This document shows, in pieces, positions 22,901 to 33,940 of a stretch of DNA of 64,000 nucleotides. Positions within the stretch are counted from its first letter, which is position 1. Each line of letters begins with the position of its first letter. The notes under the pieces are model-generated. The model was not told the origin of the DNA. It saw only the letters and a list, made by a program, of their open reading frames with translations, and made no database searches. The stretch is from Cryptomeria japonica (taxonomy: Eukaryota; Streptophyta; Pinopsida; Cupressales; Cupressaceae), in assembly GCF_030272615.1 (NCBI RefSeq), contig NC_081409.1:19160260-19224259 (forward strand), read 5' to 3'. Both the position numbers and the translations under genes were made by a program.

Positions 22901-23801
22901 AAGGGAAGAGGAAGGCATCATTTATCCTCTTAAAATGTGCTTTTACATTGCTCAAATGGAGTTGAGTGTAATACTCCCATACCTTCTTCTGCCCTTCTTC
23001 ATCCCCAAGTTGACCTTCTATTTTTAGTCCTAGAAACTTACCCGCCCAAGAAGCTACCCAGATAACATAAGAAGTAAATAAGAACTTCTTCGTTTTATGC
23101 ATATCGATCAATTGATTGTATATGTTATCTAATAATATTTGGGCCCAGTCATAATATTATTTCCCAATCAAAATAGTGGTCATAAACTGGAACATCCATG
23201 GGTGAAAGTGTCAGCAATCTAGTTTACTGAAGACCTTGCTCAACATGATTATCAAGTCTCGTTGTGGCTCCTTGAAATCAGCTCTTAGAATATCACTTGC
23301 CTTTAAACCTGTCTCTCTCTTCTTCTAGCCAATGTTCATTCATATGTCTCTTGCAAGAAGTTGTATCCTTATCCCAAACCTCTGCAGCCTCCTCCTCAGT
23401 AGTCAACAACACTTCATCACTAGAAGGAATACCAAATACCAAACCTAGCATGTTTGTTGATAAATCTATCACTGTCTGGCCTTTGTCATCTACAAATTTT
23501 GTGGTGTCTGCATCATATAATTGTGCAATAGTCATAATGAACTCTGGGGCTTGTAAAGATTGTGGAAAGTTTTTTACCTCCACTAGCCCTGACCTCTTGA
23601 TCCTGCTATAAGGAGTATCCGGCCTTGGTTTGTCCACCTGTGTTCTACTATCTTCCAGCTCTATATGACCTACTTCAGTATCAGTTACCCATTTGATCCG
23701 ATCTTCCAATTAGAAGCATAAGTTTGGCCCCGGTAGTGGTACTTCATTGTTATAGGTAGCTTATCTAGATCTTTAACCTTCTTGTTGGATGTTGGGTCCA
23801 T
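19911..23801 (-). pseudogene. Broken long coding region of element F, unrecognised
   Basis: A candidate ATG is at 23799-23801 (M-D-P-T-S-N-K-K). The frame is then interrupted by several stops and frameshifts. Open pieces on the minus strand: 23709-23293, 23111-22623, 22613-22236, 22071-21580, 21105-20734, 20726-20505 and 20228-19911. The early part is globular (L-G-L-V-F-G-I-P, W-V-A-S-W-A-G-K-F-L-G), with A-Y-D-G-H-K-P-K-L-E-D-F-W later. A Thr/Pro/Ser-rich linker (about 21660-21850) and Lys/Arg-rich helices follow. The general plan (globular N-terminus, P/T-rich linker, charged helices, no pol) resembles ORF2 of A/B/E/G, but I see no clear sequence match. Family unknown. Confidence 0.5.
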
Positions 23802-23875
23802 TTTATTACTCTAGTCTACAAGAAAGAACCAAAAATTAGCTTATCGTATAGTCAAAACATCAATTTTATCACTCA

Positions 23876-24990
23876 CTTTAGGACTTCGAGGTTCCAGGAT
23901 TCCAAAATGGAAAACCCCTTTAAAGACAACTAACTTCGGAACTCCGGGGTTCCGAGGTTAGGATAAGATAAAACCACAAAGCCTCGGAACTCTGGGGTTT
24001 TGGGGTTTTGAGGTGAAAAATATAAAACCACAAAGCCCGAAACTTTGAGGTTTCGGGGTTTTGAGGTTAAGTGGTTAGAACGGTTCGCGGGATTTTGGAG
24101 TTCCGAAGTTCCGGGGTGTAATTAGTTGAAGGTCAAAAAAAGGTGTTTCGGAACTCCAGGGTTCCGAGATGAAAAAGTGGCTTAAGGGAAGAACTTCAAA
24201 ATCCTGGGGATCCAGAGTTTTGAGGTTGTTTCGAGTAAAACAAGGGATCCCAGGGACCCAGAATCCTGAGCCTAGGGCACGTGAAAAAAAACACAAACAC
24301 GCAAAAAAAGAAAATATAAACTAGAAAAACACATAAGACGGGAAGAAATCCACCAACCCGGTGGAAGAAAACACACGAAACTCAACAACACAGAGGCACG
24401 AACTCAGGAGGTCAAAGCTGAAAAACTAGAAAGCTTGAATGTACAAATGAACTTTGAAAAGTTCATTTTCCCTATTTATACCTCCCCATAGGTCGTCTGT
24501 ACAACCGCCTTAAATACAACCTTGGGAGTTTGGGGTTTCAGACTACTGAGACGACAGACAAAAAAACATGAAAACACCTTGGGACTCCAGGGTTCCGGGG
24601 TGTGGTTCAACATCAAACAGGGCACCTCGGGATTCTGGAATTCCAGAGTTCTAAGGTGAAACACGAAATAACTTTGGGATTTCGGGATTCTGAAATTTCA
24701 AAGTTCACAAACAAACAGGTGACAAAACACGAAGAACTCAAGGTTCTGGGATTCTGAGACTTCAACGAAAAGAACAAGGCAAGACCTCGAAATCCCGGGA
24801 TCCCAAGATTCTGAAGTCTAGACAAAATATAGGAAATAAAAGGCCCACCTTGGAACTCCATGGTTCCGAGGTAGAACTCAAAACAAAGCAAAGGACACCT
24901 AGGAACTCTGGGGTTCTGGGGTTCCGAAGTGCAAAAAGGAAAAAACTAAGAAAAGCAAAACTACAAAAAGAAAAGGAAAGGGGACCCATA
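23876..24990 (-). repeat. Array of imperfect palindromes in the leader of element F
   Basis: About 15 copies of a degenerate 20-36 bp inverted repeat with the core GGAACTCCGGGGTTCC lie in two clusters (about 23876-24260 and 24490-24925), spaced 50-100 bp. Clear examples are 23934-23957, 24148-24170, 24623-24658 (36 bp, nearly symmetric throughout) and 24850-24873. Mismatches between arms are mostly G/A or C/T, so arms could still pair as G-U in RNA. The clusters flank the TATA-like box at 24471-24480. Confidence 0.8.
24471..24480 (-). promoter_or_regulatory. TATA box candidate of element F
   Basis: On the minus strand TATAAATAGG sits between the two palindrome clusters, about 670 bp upstream of the first candidate ATG. 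It is a strong match to plant TATA boxes. Transcription would be expected to start about 25-35 bp downstream, near 24440. Confidence 0.5.
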
Positions 24991-25912
24991 TTTTAAAACA
25001 AGGAAACTAGTGGGGTTAGATATGCAAGGCATAACAAGTACAAAGACAAATTCAAAGCTATCTCAGTAAGGCTTGATGAGATGCTGGATAGTCAGAGACA
25101 TGGAAAGGACATGCGAGGACTTGGATTTGAGAAAGGTGAATCCTCTGGATCTGGACAAGGCAATGTAAAACTTGATCAAAAGAAGAGCAAGAATCTCCCA
25201 GTAAGACAACCTAATGCTCATAAATTCAATGGTAGATGCTTTACCTGCAATAAATTTGGTCATATGGCAAGTCAGTGTAGAAGTAGTATGAATAATGGAA
25301 TGATGAACAATAACAATATGACGAACAACATGAATAATGCTTCTACCTTTACCGGTCAATGTTTCATATGCAATAACTTTGGTCATAAGTCAAATATGTG
25401 TAGAGAAGTAATGAATAAATTTTAGATGAAAAGATGTTATGCTTGTGGAATGTTTGGACATATCTCTAATTAGTGCAGAACAAGACCAAATCAGATGAAC
25501 TTCAGACCTATGCAAAATAATATTGTTTGTCGAGCATGCAACAAAACTGGTCACATTGCAAAGTACTATAGAAACAAGAACAACTCTATAGTAGATAAGA
25601 ACAAATCATATGAAAAGGGAAAGGCAAAGGTTGATACGATCAAAGATCAGCATAAGAAGATGTGGGTAAAGAAAGATGAACCTAGTGGATCTGTACCTAA
25701 ATCTGGTGCAAAACCCTCATCCAGTAACTAGGGCTTTCAGCCTTAGGGGGAGGCAAACTCATGTAAATCTTGTAGTACCCCTTGATGAGATTTGTAGTCA
25801 ATGGATTACAAATGGCAGGAATTGAATTTTAGTTGATATTCGAGATTTAGATGGCTGATTTTGGTATCTGGTAGCTAAACAGGGCATCTGGTTGGATACT
25901 TGAGGTGCATTT

Positions 25913-27207
25913 TGTTGGCAATTTGGAGGAATTAATTATGTGTTGCATTGATGTTTTGTCATTAATGGCAACACCGACAGTTTTGGTTGTTTACCGGTTT
26001 TTGGTTGGTTCTGGTAGAGTGGCTGGATTATGATATTGATCTGATATGCTTCGGTATGCTTTGGTTTGTGGTATTGGTTTGGATATATCATTCATGCTAT
26101 TCAGATGTGTATCACGCTCAGTTGGTTCAGGATTTGATGACTCAGATGATATCATTTGTTCTAGTAAGCCTTTTGGTCATCGGTAAGGGTTTTACCGAAA
26201 GAGCTTTGTTGAAGATCTTTTGATGCACATGATAAGTGGCATTGATGCGGCTTCTAGATGGCTTTCGAGATGTTTTTGGTTATCTTGTTCGTGTTCATGT
26301 TCGTGTTCCTATTGATCGGTGGTATTGGATTTGGTTTATGGTGATCTATTTTTGGTCCAGTGTTATCTAGGTTATGGACCAGTTTATGTAACGTGTTGGT
26401 GGATGTTCCTGATGTGTTACCGATGGGATTTGATGACTGGTTTACATTGTTTTTGGCCTAAGACGACTTGGTTGATCATTGGATTGTGGGTTTATGTTAT
26501 GAATTAATTGTATTATCTTTTAGGTGGCCGACCTAAATTTTTAGGTCCTAGATTGGTATAAATATGATGTAAGATCTCTTTTTAGATCATGGGCATATAT
26601 GTATGGGCTTAAGGGATTATGGGATAGAGGATTATCTATGTGCGAATAATGTTGTAATCATATGCAGAGGTTTTGGTCGATCATAGGTGATCGAATTGGG
26701 TTTGTAAGAGAGGTTTAAGGCCTCTGGTATTGAGCGTAACCGAAACTATACTCAGGCATAAGAGATGTTGTACTTGCAGTTCAATCTTAATTTTGGATTG
26801 TAGTCCGATGTTTTATGTAGTCATTGATGCTCCTTTTGTGATGAGTAGTGCACTCTAGGTTGTTGGCCTTCCTACATGTGCAGGCCCCTTCATATTATAA
26901 TCACATACTTATTGCAAAAGTATTATCTGATTGTGGGTAGGCTTCCCACCGTGGTTTTTCCCTTTACGGGGTTTTCCATGTACAAATCTTGGTGTCATGT
27001 GTTATAGATGGATGGTAACTATTCTATGATTTATGTTTATGTTTAATTGCTATATTTGTTGTTCCAACATTTTTTTTATGCATTTCGGTATTGAGTTTAT
27101 GTGTTCCGGTAATAAGGTTTTGAATGCTTCAAGTTCTATAATCTGGTGACAACTGATTCACCCTCCCCCCCTCTCAGTTGTCCTCTAGTTATCTGAGTTG
27201 TCTAATA
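25913..27207 (+). mobile_element. Solo LTR of family C inside element A
   Basis: 1295 bp, TGTTGGCAATTTGGAGG to GTCTAATA (ancestral CA now TA), flanked on both sides by CATTT, an exact 5-bp target duplication. No PBS, PPT or interior remains, so it arose by LTR-LTR recombination. It lies in the gag-ORF2 spacer of element A. Contains a TATA-like TATAAATATGATG near 26558 and the C-run CCCCCCTCTCAGTTGTC near 27166-27182. Confidence 0.88.
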
Positions 27208-28010
27208 CATTTATTTCAAAGTGAAATTAGGGTTTGCAAAGTTAAAAGGGAAAATACGAGAGTTACTCTTCACTTTGTGAATAGTGTATTTCGAGCTGCA
27301 GAAGAATGTGGTCAGGACTTCCAAGCGAATAGAGAGATAGAAGTGATCCGGCAAGTGAACTAGGGGATTCGCCAGTCAATTGAGGTATTTCTCAAAGAAC
27401 ATTTATGAGTTTGAATTTCTGAAAAATTTGAAATGGCATCCTCTTCTTGCATTGCTACACCATTGGTTGTTGAGGTCAAAGATAGAACTCATCCTGTATT
27501 TAAGAAGCATCCTTATAAATCCATGGAGGACATCTTGGATGGAGATTTCTCTTTGGTTCCACACGGAGTCTTGCACGTTGATGTTATATGGGCATATATT
27601 CACTGCAAAATCGAAGAAACTGACACTGAAGATATTTTGGATCTCTATACTGATAGTATCATGGACAAAATCGGTAACCCTAAGCCGCAATATATACAAT
27701 TGCAGAGAAAGGGTTTCACCTAGTTCATGAAATTTATGTCATTCAAAGAAAAGGAATGGGTAAGATACGTGTTGAGCAGGATTCATCACGAGTTTATATG
27801 GCTAGATAAACCCTACAAAATCACTCCAGAGGCAATTAGGGTAGTTACATGCTTGAATCAAATTGGTGACAAGCCAGGGCTATGAAAAGTTACAAACCCT
27901 ACCATTAACAACTTAACTAGTGCAAAATTTGATGGGAGATTAATGAGGATCAACACAATTAAAGATGATGATGTTAAGTTTGCTGCAATGGTCATTGTCT
28001 ATAAGGTATA

Positions 28011-29535
28011 TGATGAATAATGATGAACAATTAGTACCAAACCGGTACTGAGAGGGGGGGGTGTGTGAATCAGTACAGGCAAAAAATTTCCCTGAACCAG
28101 TTTGACTGCAAAGACTGCACTTAACTGGTAAACAGTAACACCGGTCTAAATCAGGGTACTGTCTGTAAAACACAGTGAGAGTATGAAAGACAAACCGGTA
28201 AACACTTAGATCTCTACACAATCTAATATCTCATTTCCACTTCAACTGTATGCATAAACAAGTAATATATCATCAGAAATATAATGACTACCAGTTCAAC
28301 ATGCTTTACCACTTGACATAAAATATTAAAGCATCACATGAAAAGCATCACACATGACACACTGATTTTTTCACATGGAAACCCAACTGGGAAAAAACAC
28401 GGTGGGGATGAATACCCACAAGTTGTTCTTTGAACTCTTTTGAAGTCCACTCTGTTAGGAGCCTAGTCCAGTTAAAGACTTTTACAAAAGGTTCTGCTAG
28501 GAACCGATCTTGCTAGGGATCACTCGGTTAAGGGATGGCTAAATACCTGGTTAAAGGTTAGAACCCTGTTAAAGGTTACCTCGCAAGAGGATTTGAAGAA
28601 CTCATTGAATTGAGTCACCTTGTTAAAGGATTTACACAAAAGCCTATTAAACCTACCCGGTTAAGGGATTTTCCAACTGCTGCAATGGTTAGAAGTCAAC
28701 AGGTAATACACTGATCTGATAACAACACTCAATGCCAAGGCAGATCCACTTTAGCTCCTTTGCTTCTGCAATCACACTCTGTAGGTATCAATACACTTCT
28801 TTGATCTGGAAAGAATCAAGTATCTCTTCACTTGGATATACACATAGCATTTTCCAATATCTTCAAAATGAAAAACATCATCGACCTTATAGGAAATAGA
28901 TAGGTAGGTAGCATAAACCCTAAACCCTAAACATTTAGGTTTAACAATCCAATTGGTTCAATCATGACCGTTAATCATACTGCATTGAATGCAATAGTCT
29001 TGCACAGATCTCAAGACGTTCTCCAACATTCATTCTTTGACGCTTCAGGAAGTTGATAACCCATCATGCTCTCTTCACCCTTTATAGAGACTTTGGACAT
29101 TCCCGAGGTAGATAGGATCAATATCCATGCAAGATCCTCAAGGGAATCCTTCACGCACACAAGGCTAACGTGGCAACACTATCTGATCTTCATTATAATG
29201 CTAACTCATCACAAGATATCATCGGTTGAATCACATAGGCTTGGAATGCATCAACCGGAAACCCTGAAGTTGAGACTACCAACTGGTAGTCATGCAAAAT
29301 GAAACCCCGATACAAAACATACCATATACCGGTTCTCATTCCAACATACCACTTCATTTTTTCACATATACCGGTTCACAATATCATATGGTTCTCACAT
29401 ATACCGGTTCACAATATCATACCAGTTCTCTTGCCAGTTTGTTTACTTCAATATACCGGTTCATACTTCAGCATATTGACATCAATGACAACATATAACA
29501 TCATCATGTCATCGAGCTCTGCACATATTCCAACA
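28011..29535 (-). mobile_element. 3' LTR of element D
   Basis: Minus-strand start TGTTGGAATATGTGCAG (29535) to ATTATTCATCA (28011). Rich in ACCGGT/ACCGGTT and in six or so GTTAAAGG-type repeats (+ 28466-28665; CCTTTAAC on the coding strand). The + strand G run at 28053-28060 is the complement of the C-run/CTCTCA motif shared with the other families. Confidence 0.92.
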
Positions 29536-29548
29536 ATCTCCCCCTTTG
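29536..29548 (-). other. Polypurine tract of element D
   Basis: On the minus strand CAAAGGGGGAGAT abuts the 3' LTR. It matches the PPTs of A, B and E almost exactly. Confidence 0.8.
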
Positions 29549-29777
29549 GCATTGATGGCAATATACAAAGATATCTCTCTGCTTCACATCTTCTCCCCAA
29601 TACTACAGATATCTTCTCTGCTTAACATCTTCTCTCCCTTTGACAACAATGCCAAAGTGGAGGCACAAACCGCTATGTTCCACTATGCTGCTCCCCCTAA
29701 GGAGTAGAATCCTTCAACACACCAATCCTGAAAAAGATTTATCAATGCAATACCTGACTGATGTGGAGCACACACCT

Positions 29778-32700
29778 TTAGTTCACCTCTTGAAGGGGTA
29801 GCACCCCTAATTCACCTCTTAAATAGGTAAATGTAGCCTTTGGTAGAGGCTTGGTGAATATGTCTGCTAGCTACTCCTTACTGGAAACATGTTCCAATAT
29901 AACCTCTTTGTTCTGAACCTTCTCCCTCAAGAAATGATACTTGAGCTCAAAGTGCTTGGTTCTAGCATGTAAAACTGGATTCTTGGAAATATTAATTGCA
30001 CTTCTGTTGTCACAAAATATACTTACTAGTTCAGATACAGGAACTTTGAAGCCACTTAATACATGCTTCATCCAAATTGTCTGGGTGCAGTTCATAAATG
30101 CTGCAACATATTTCACTTCTGCTGTAGACTGAGAGATACAACTCTGCTTCTTACTCATCCATGAGACCAGTCTACCACCAAGAAAGAATGCACCACCGGT
30201 TGTGCTCTCCTGGTCATCCACATTACCAGCCCAATCAGCATCTGTAAAGACTTTCATGTTGAAATCATTACTGTATGGATACCATAATCTATAGTCAATA
30301 GTTCCCTTCAGATATCTAAGAATCCACTTGACTGCTACCAAGTGGGATTCTCTTGGACTTTTCTAGAACCATGCAATAATGCCCACTGCATGTGCAATGT
30401 CCAACCTGCTATGTACTACATAGTGCAACTTACCAATCATTGATCGATATTCCTTCTCATTCACCAATGTTGAGTCATCCTCTTTTGATAATTTACAACC
30501 GGTCACCATCGGTGTACCAACTAGTTTGTTGTCTTCCATGCCAAAGGTCTTCAATACCTCTTTGACATACTTGGACTGAGTGATAAAGATACCATCTTTC
30601 ACTTGTCGAATCTATAGTCCAATGAAGAACTTAATCTCCCCTATAAGTGTCATCTCAAATTCCTTCTTCATCTCATTTGCAAAATCATGACTCATCTTGT
30701 CATCTCCACCAAAAATTATGTCATCAACAAATACTTCACAGATCAGAATCTGATCTCCTTCTGACTTCAAATAGATATTTCTATCTTCACTTGTTCTTTC
30801 AAATCCAATCTTCACAAGATGGGAGTGTAAGCGTTCATACCATGCTCTAGGTTCCTACTTCAATCCATACAAGGCTTTATGTAGCCTACACACCATGTCA
30901 TTATCTTTTGATAGGGCAAACCCATCTGGTTCCTCTATATACACCTCCTCTTCAAGTATTCCATTCAGAAATGCAGATTTTACATCCATTTGATATACTT
31001 TGAATCCCTTGAAGGCTGCATATACAAGAAGCATACGAACTCCTTCCAATCTAGCTACTGGAGCAAAGGTTTCTCCATAGTCTTCTACTTCTTCTTGACC
31101 ATATCCCTTACACACCAGTCTCGCTTTGTTTCTTACCACTGTGCCATCTTCATTCAACTTGTTTCTGAAAACCCATTTGGTGCCAATGACATTTTTATGC
31201 TTAGGTCTGGGTACCAAAGACCATGTACCATTCTTTTCTATCTGGCCAAGTTCCTCTTCCATTGCCTTGATCCAGTCTTCATCATTATGTGCCTCTTTAA
31301 ATGTTTTAGGCTCAAATTCAAAGATCATGCAAGAATTTTCTCTGACCCTTCTTCTTGTAAGAATTCTCGCATCCTTGTCTCCTATGATCTTCTTTGGATC
31401 ATGATTCAGCTTTACATACCTAGGAATGATCTTAGCTGTTTCCTCTTGCTTTTCTTCTTCATCCTCAACTTCATCATCATCAAAATCTACCGGTGTAGGA
31501 GCACTGTTACTGGTACTAGGTTGTTTTGCAACCGGTTCCCAGAAGGTTACAACCGGTTCATCTACCACTCGCTCACTGTCGGTTTCCTCAGGTTTCTCAG
31601 AGGTTTCATCAACTCTAATATTAATACTTTCAACAATTCTTTGAATCCTATTGTTGAAACACTTGAGAGCTTTACTCTTGGTGGAATATCCTAGGAATAT
31701 TCCCTCATCACATTTTGCATCAAACTTGCTCTGATGTTCACTCCTCTTGATATAACATTTGCTGCCAAACACTCTAAAGTAGCTTACTACAGGAGTCTTA
31801 CCAGTTCAATACTCATAAGGCATTTTATCCTTACCTTTCTTGATGAGTACCCGGTTCATAGTGTAGACTATAGTGCTCACCGCTTCTCTCCAGAAGGTGT
31901 GAGCAACCTTCCCTTGAATCAGCATCATTCTGGCTACTTCAACTACAGTCTGGTTGTTCCTCTCTGCTAGGCCATTTTGCTGTGGAGTCCTTGGGGCAGA
32001 CAATTGCCTTTTGATGTTGTTCCCTTCATAGTACTTGTTGAATTCACTGGAAGTGAATTCTCCTCCTTGATCAGTTTTTAAGCACGTAATCCTCTTACCA
32101 CTTTCCTTTTCAACTAGTGCTCTGAAAGCTTTGAACTTTCCAAAAGCTTCAAACTTATCTTTCAAGAATGTGAACCACAGCATTCTTGAGCAGTCATCAG
32201 TGAGAATCATAAAGTACCTATCTCCCTCCACACTCCTAGTTTTCATAGGACCACACAAATTAGTATGCACAAGATCAAGTAAATTGTCTGCAGTGAAGGG
32301 TTTACCTTTGAAGGTTGAGGAAGACATTTTCCCCAGTTGACACTCTCTGCACAAAGGATTCTCTAGCTTGCCCAGCAAAGGCAATCCTCTAACTACCTTG
32401 ATCTTACTGGCCTTCACAATATTATCAAAGTTTACATGACAGAGTCTCCTATGCCATATCCAGCTATCATCAAACTTAGCCATTAGACATGTACTGATAT
32501 TTGCATTCAGCTGAAATAAGTTACATCTGGTCTGCATACAGGTGGCCATTAGTTCACCACTCTTTTATTTTATTTTGTACACTCCATCTTTGAATTCTAG
32601 AGTGAGTCCATTATCATTCAACTGGACAACACTCAAAAGGTTGTGCCTGAGACCTTCTACCCAATACACATTATCAACATTGCTTTTTCCATTTAGAGAG

Positions 32701-33869
32701 ATGGACCCTCTGCCTTTTACCATACATGGTGCATCATTACCAAATCGGACTACACCACCATCATACTCTTCTAGAGACAGAAACTTACTCCGGTCACCAG
32801 TCATGTGGTGAGAACAACCACTATCAATAATCCACTCATTGGAATTATGAAAGTGGGAGACAAGAGCCTTCTTGTCTGACACATCTTCCTTAACTACTAC
32901 AAACACAATGTCTTCACTTTCTTCATCTTTTGATTCCTCATCAGTGACACCTTCATCAACTGCCACAAAACAGTTTCTCCTGTTTCCTCCTTTAAACTTC
33001 TTGAACTTCTCTGGTTTGTCCTTATTATCACCATTAGGACAGTTTACAACAATGTGTCCTATCTTATTGTAAGAAAAGCATTTCAAAGGGAGCTTACCTC
33101 TGTATTTACCAGTTCCCTTAGGAAGTCTCTTGGAAAGAAGAGCTTCAAATTCCATCAGGATCTCCTCATCATCCATTTCTCTGCTTTGTCTTGGTTCACA
33201 ACTGGTACTAGCTTCTTTTCCCTTTCTAGATGGTGCAGCAAATGCTCTAAAGGCTGATTCAGTCTTCTGACTACTGCCATCATAATTATTTAGCTCATAT
33301 GCATTTAACTTAGCAATGATGGAGTCTAGGGATACCTTTGTCTTGTCTATAGACCTCAACTCCTGAATAGCAGCAACCCTTATTGCATACACCAGTAATA
33401 AGGATCTCAAGACTTTGCTAACAATAGTGGAATCATCTATTTTACCTCCTGCACTCTTGATGTCTCCATCAATAGTTTTGATTCTTATTCCATATTGTTG
33501 AATGGTCTCTCCTTCAACCATCTACATGTCTTCAAACTTTCCCCTAAGGATCTCTTCCTTAGCCTGTTTCACATGCTCATCACCACCATAGATATTCTCC
33601 AGAGCATCCCATACTTATTTGGGATTATCTTTATCCTGAACATCAATAAACTCAATGTTAGATAGACTGCTGATAAGGGCTTCCATGACTTGCCCATTCT
33701 CCCGAATCTCTCTTTTTTGATCATCGGTGAGAGTACTGGTAGGAATAACATAAGCATTCTCAACATATCTCCAGTGTTGAGCACCCATGCTTCTGATGTA
33801 GATCTTCATTCTGTCCTTCCATATCTTAAAGTTATCTCTGTTGAACTTTGGACCTTCCCTCTTCATCAT
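29778..33869 (-). pseudogene. pol: Copia gag-pol polyprotein of element D, one frame with eight stops
   Basis: One minus-strand frame runs 1364 codons from ATG 33869 to TAA 29778-29780 without any frameshift. Gag: a UBN2-like region (F-K-I-W-K-D-R-M), then a knuckle C-F-S-Y-N-K-I-G-H..C whose second Cys is now Tyr. Protease: W-I-I-D-S-G-C-S-H-H-M. Integrase: W-H-R-R-L-C-H and C-R-E-C zinc motif; the first acidic residue reads H-T-N-L-C-G-P (normally H-T-D), T-D-Q-G-G-E-F and Q-Q-N-G-L-A-E-R follow. RT: A-F-L-N-G and F-V-D-D-I-I-F-G. RNase H: T-D-A-D-W-A-G. Stops at 33615, 33522, 32565, 31806, 30855, 30612, 30363 and 29871 (lowest base) each sit where Gln or, at 31806, Trp is expected. Inactive copy of an autonomous lineage. 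Confidence 0.93.
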
Positions 33870-33925
33870 TAGAGTAGGATCTTTTCCTCAAGCGGTTAAG
33901 CTTACAACATAGAGGACCTGGAAGA

Positions 33926-33940
33926 CACTTTGATACCAAT
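33926..33940 (-). other. Primer binding site of element D
   Basis: On the minus strand ATTGGTATCAAAGTG directly follows the 5' LTR. It resembles the initiator tRNA-Met complement (TGGTATCAGAGC) with substitutions. Confidence 0.75.

Larger units (their letters stand above)
16895..25036 (-). mobile_element. Element F: unclassified insertion with palindrome arrays
   Basis: Boundaries are defined by the break in element A's gag: A reads GAATAC up to 16894 and resumes AGTACAAAGAC at 25037, while element E has the uninterrupted GAATACAAAGAC. That gives a near-perfect duplication (AATAC/AGTAC). On the minus strand F starts TGTTATGCC and ends CCGTCAATA, so it may carry LTR-type TG..CA ends, but I find no long direct repeat between its two ends and no PBS. 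It encodes a string of broken minus-strand ORFs (19911-23801) without pol motifs, preceded by a TATA-containing region full of palindromes. The composite at 17747-19742 is inserted within it. Confidence 0.6.
10045..25731 (+). pseudogene. gag: gag-like ORF of element A, in three pieces
   Basis: Pieces at 10045-10107, 16467-16894 and 25037-25731 are separated by elements B and F. Joined, they read as a coiled-coil region (Glu/Lys/Leu-rich, starting M-D-S-S-F-Q-R-Q-L) followed by CCHC knuckles: C-F-T-C..H..C near 25236, C-F-I-C..H..C near 25363, C-Y-A-C..H..C near 25437, and C-R-A-C..H with the last Cys changed to Tyr near 25531. It ends K-P-S-S-S-N. In-frame stops include TGA near 16476, TAG near 16582, 25423-25425 and 25471-25473; the last is shared with element E. 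The role by analogy is an RNA-binding capsid-like protein. It has no UBN2-type Copia gag domain that I can see. Confidence 0.75.

Noticed and set aside
19911-23801. Relationship of the element F protein to ORF2 of A/B/E/G
   Set aside because: General layout is similar but I could not find shared motifs such as M-G-Y-E-x-D, so homology is not claimed.
30990-31694. 234-codon + strand open frame
   Set aside because: It is antisense to the pol gene of element D, which has clear catalytic motifs; a shadow frame.
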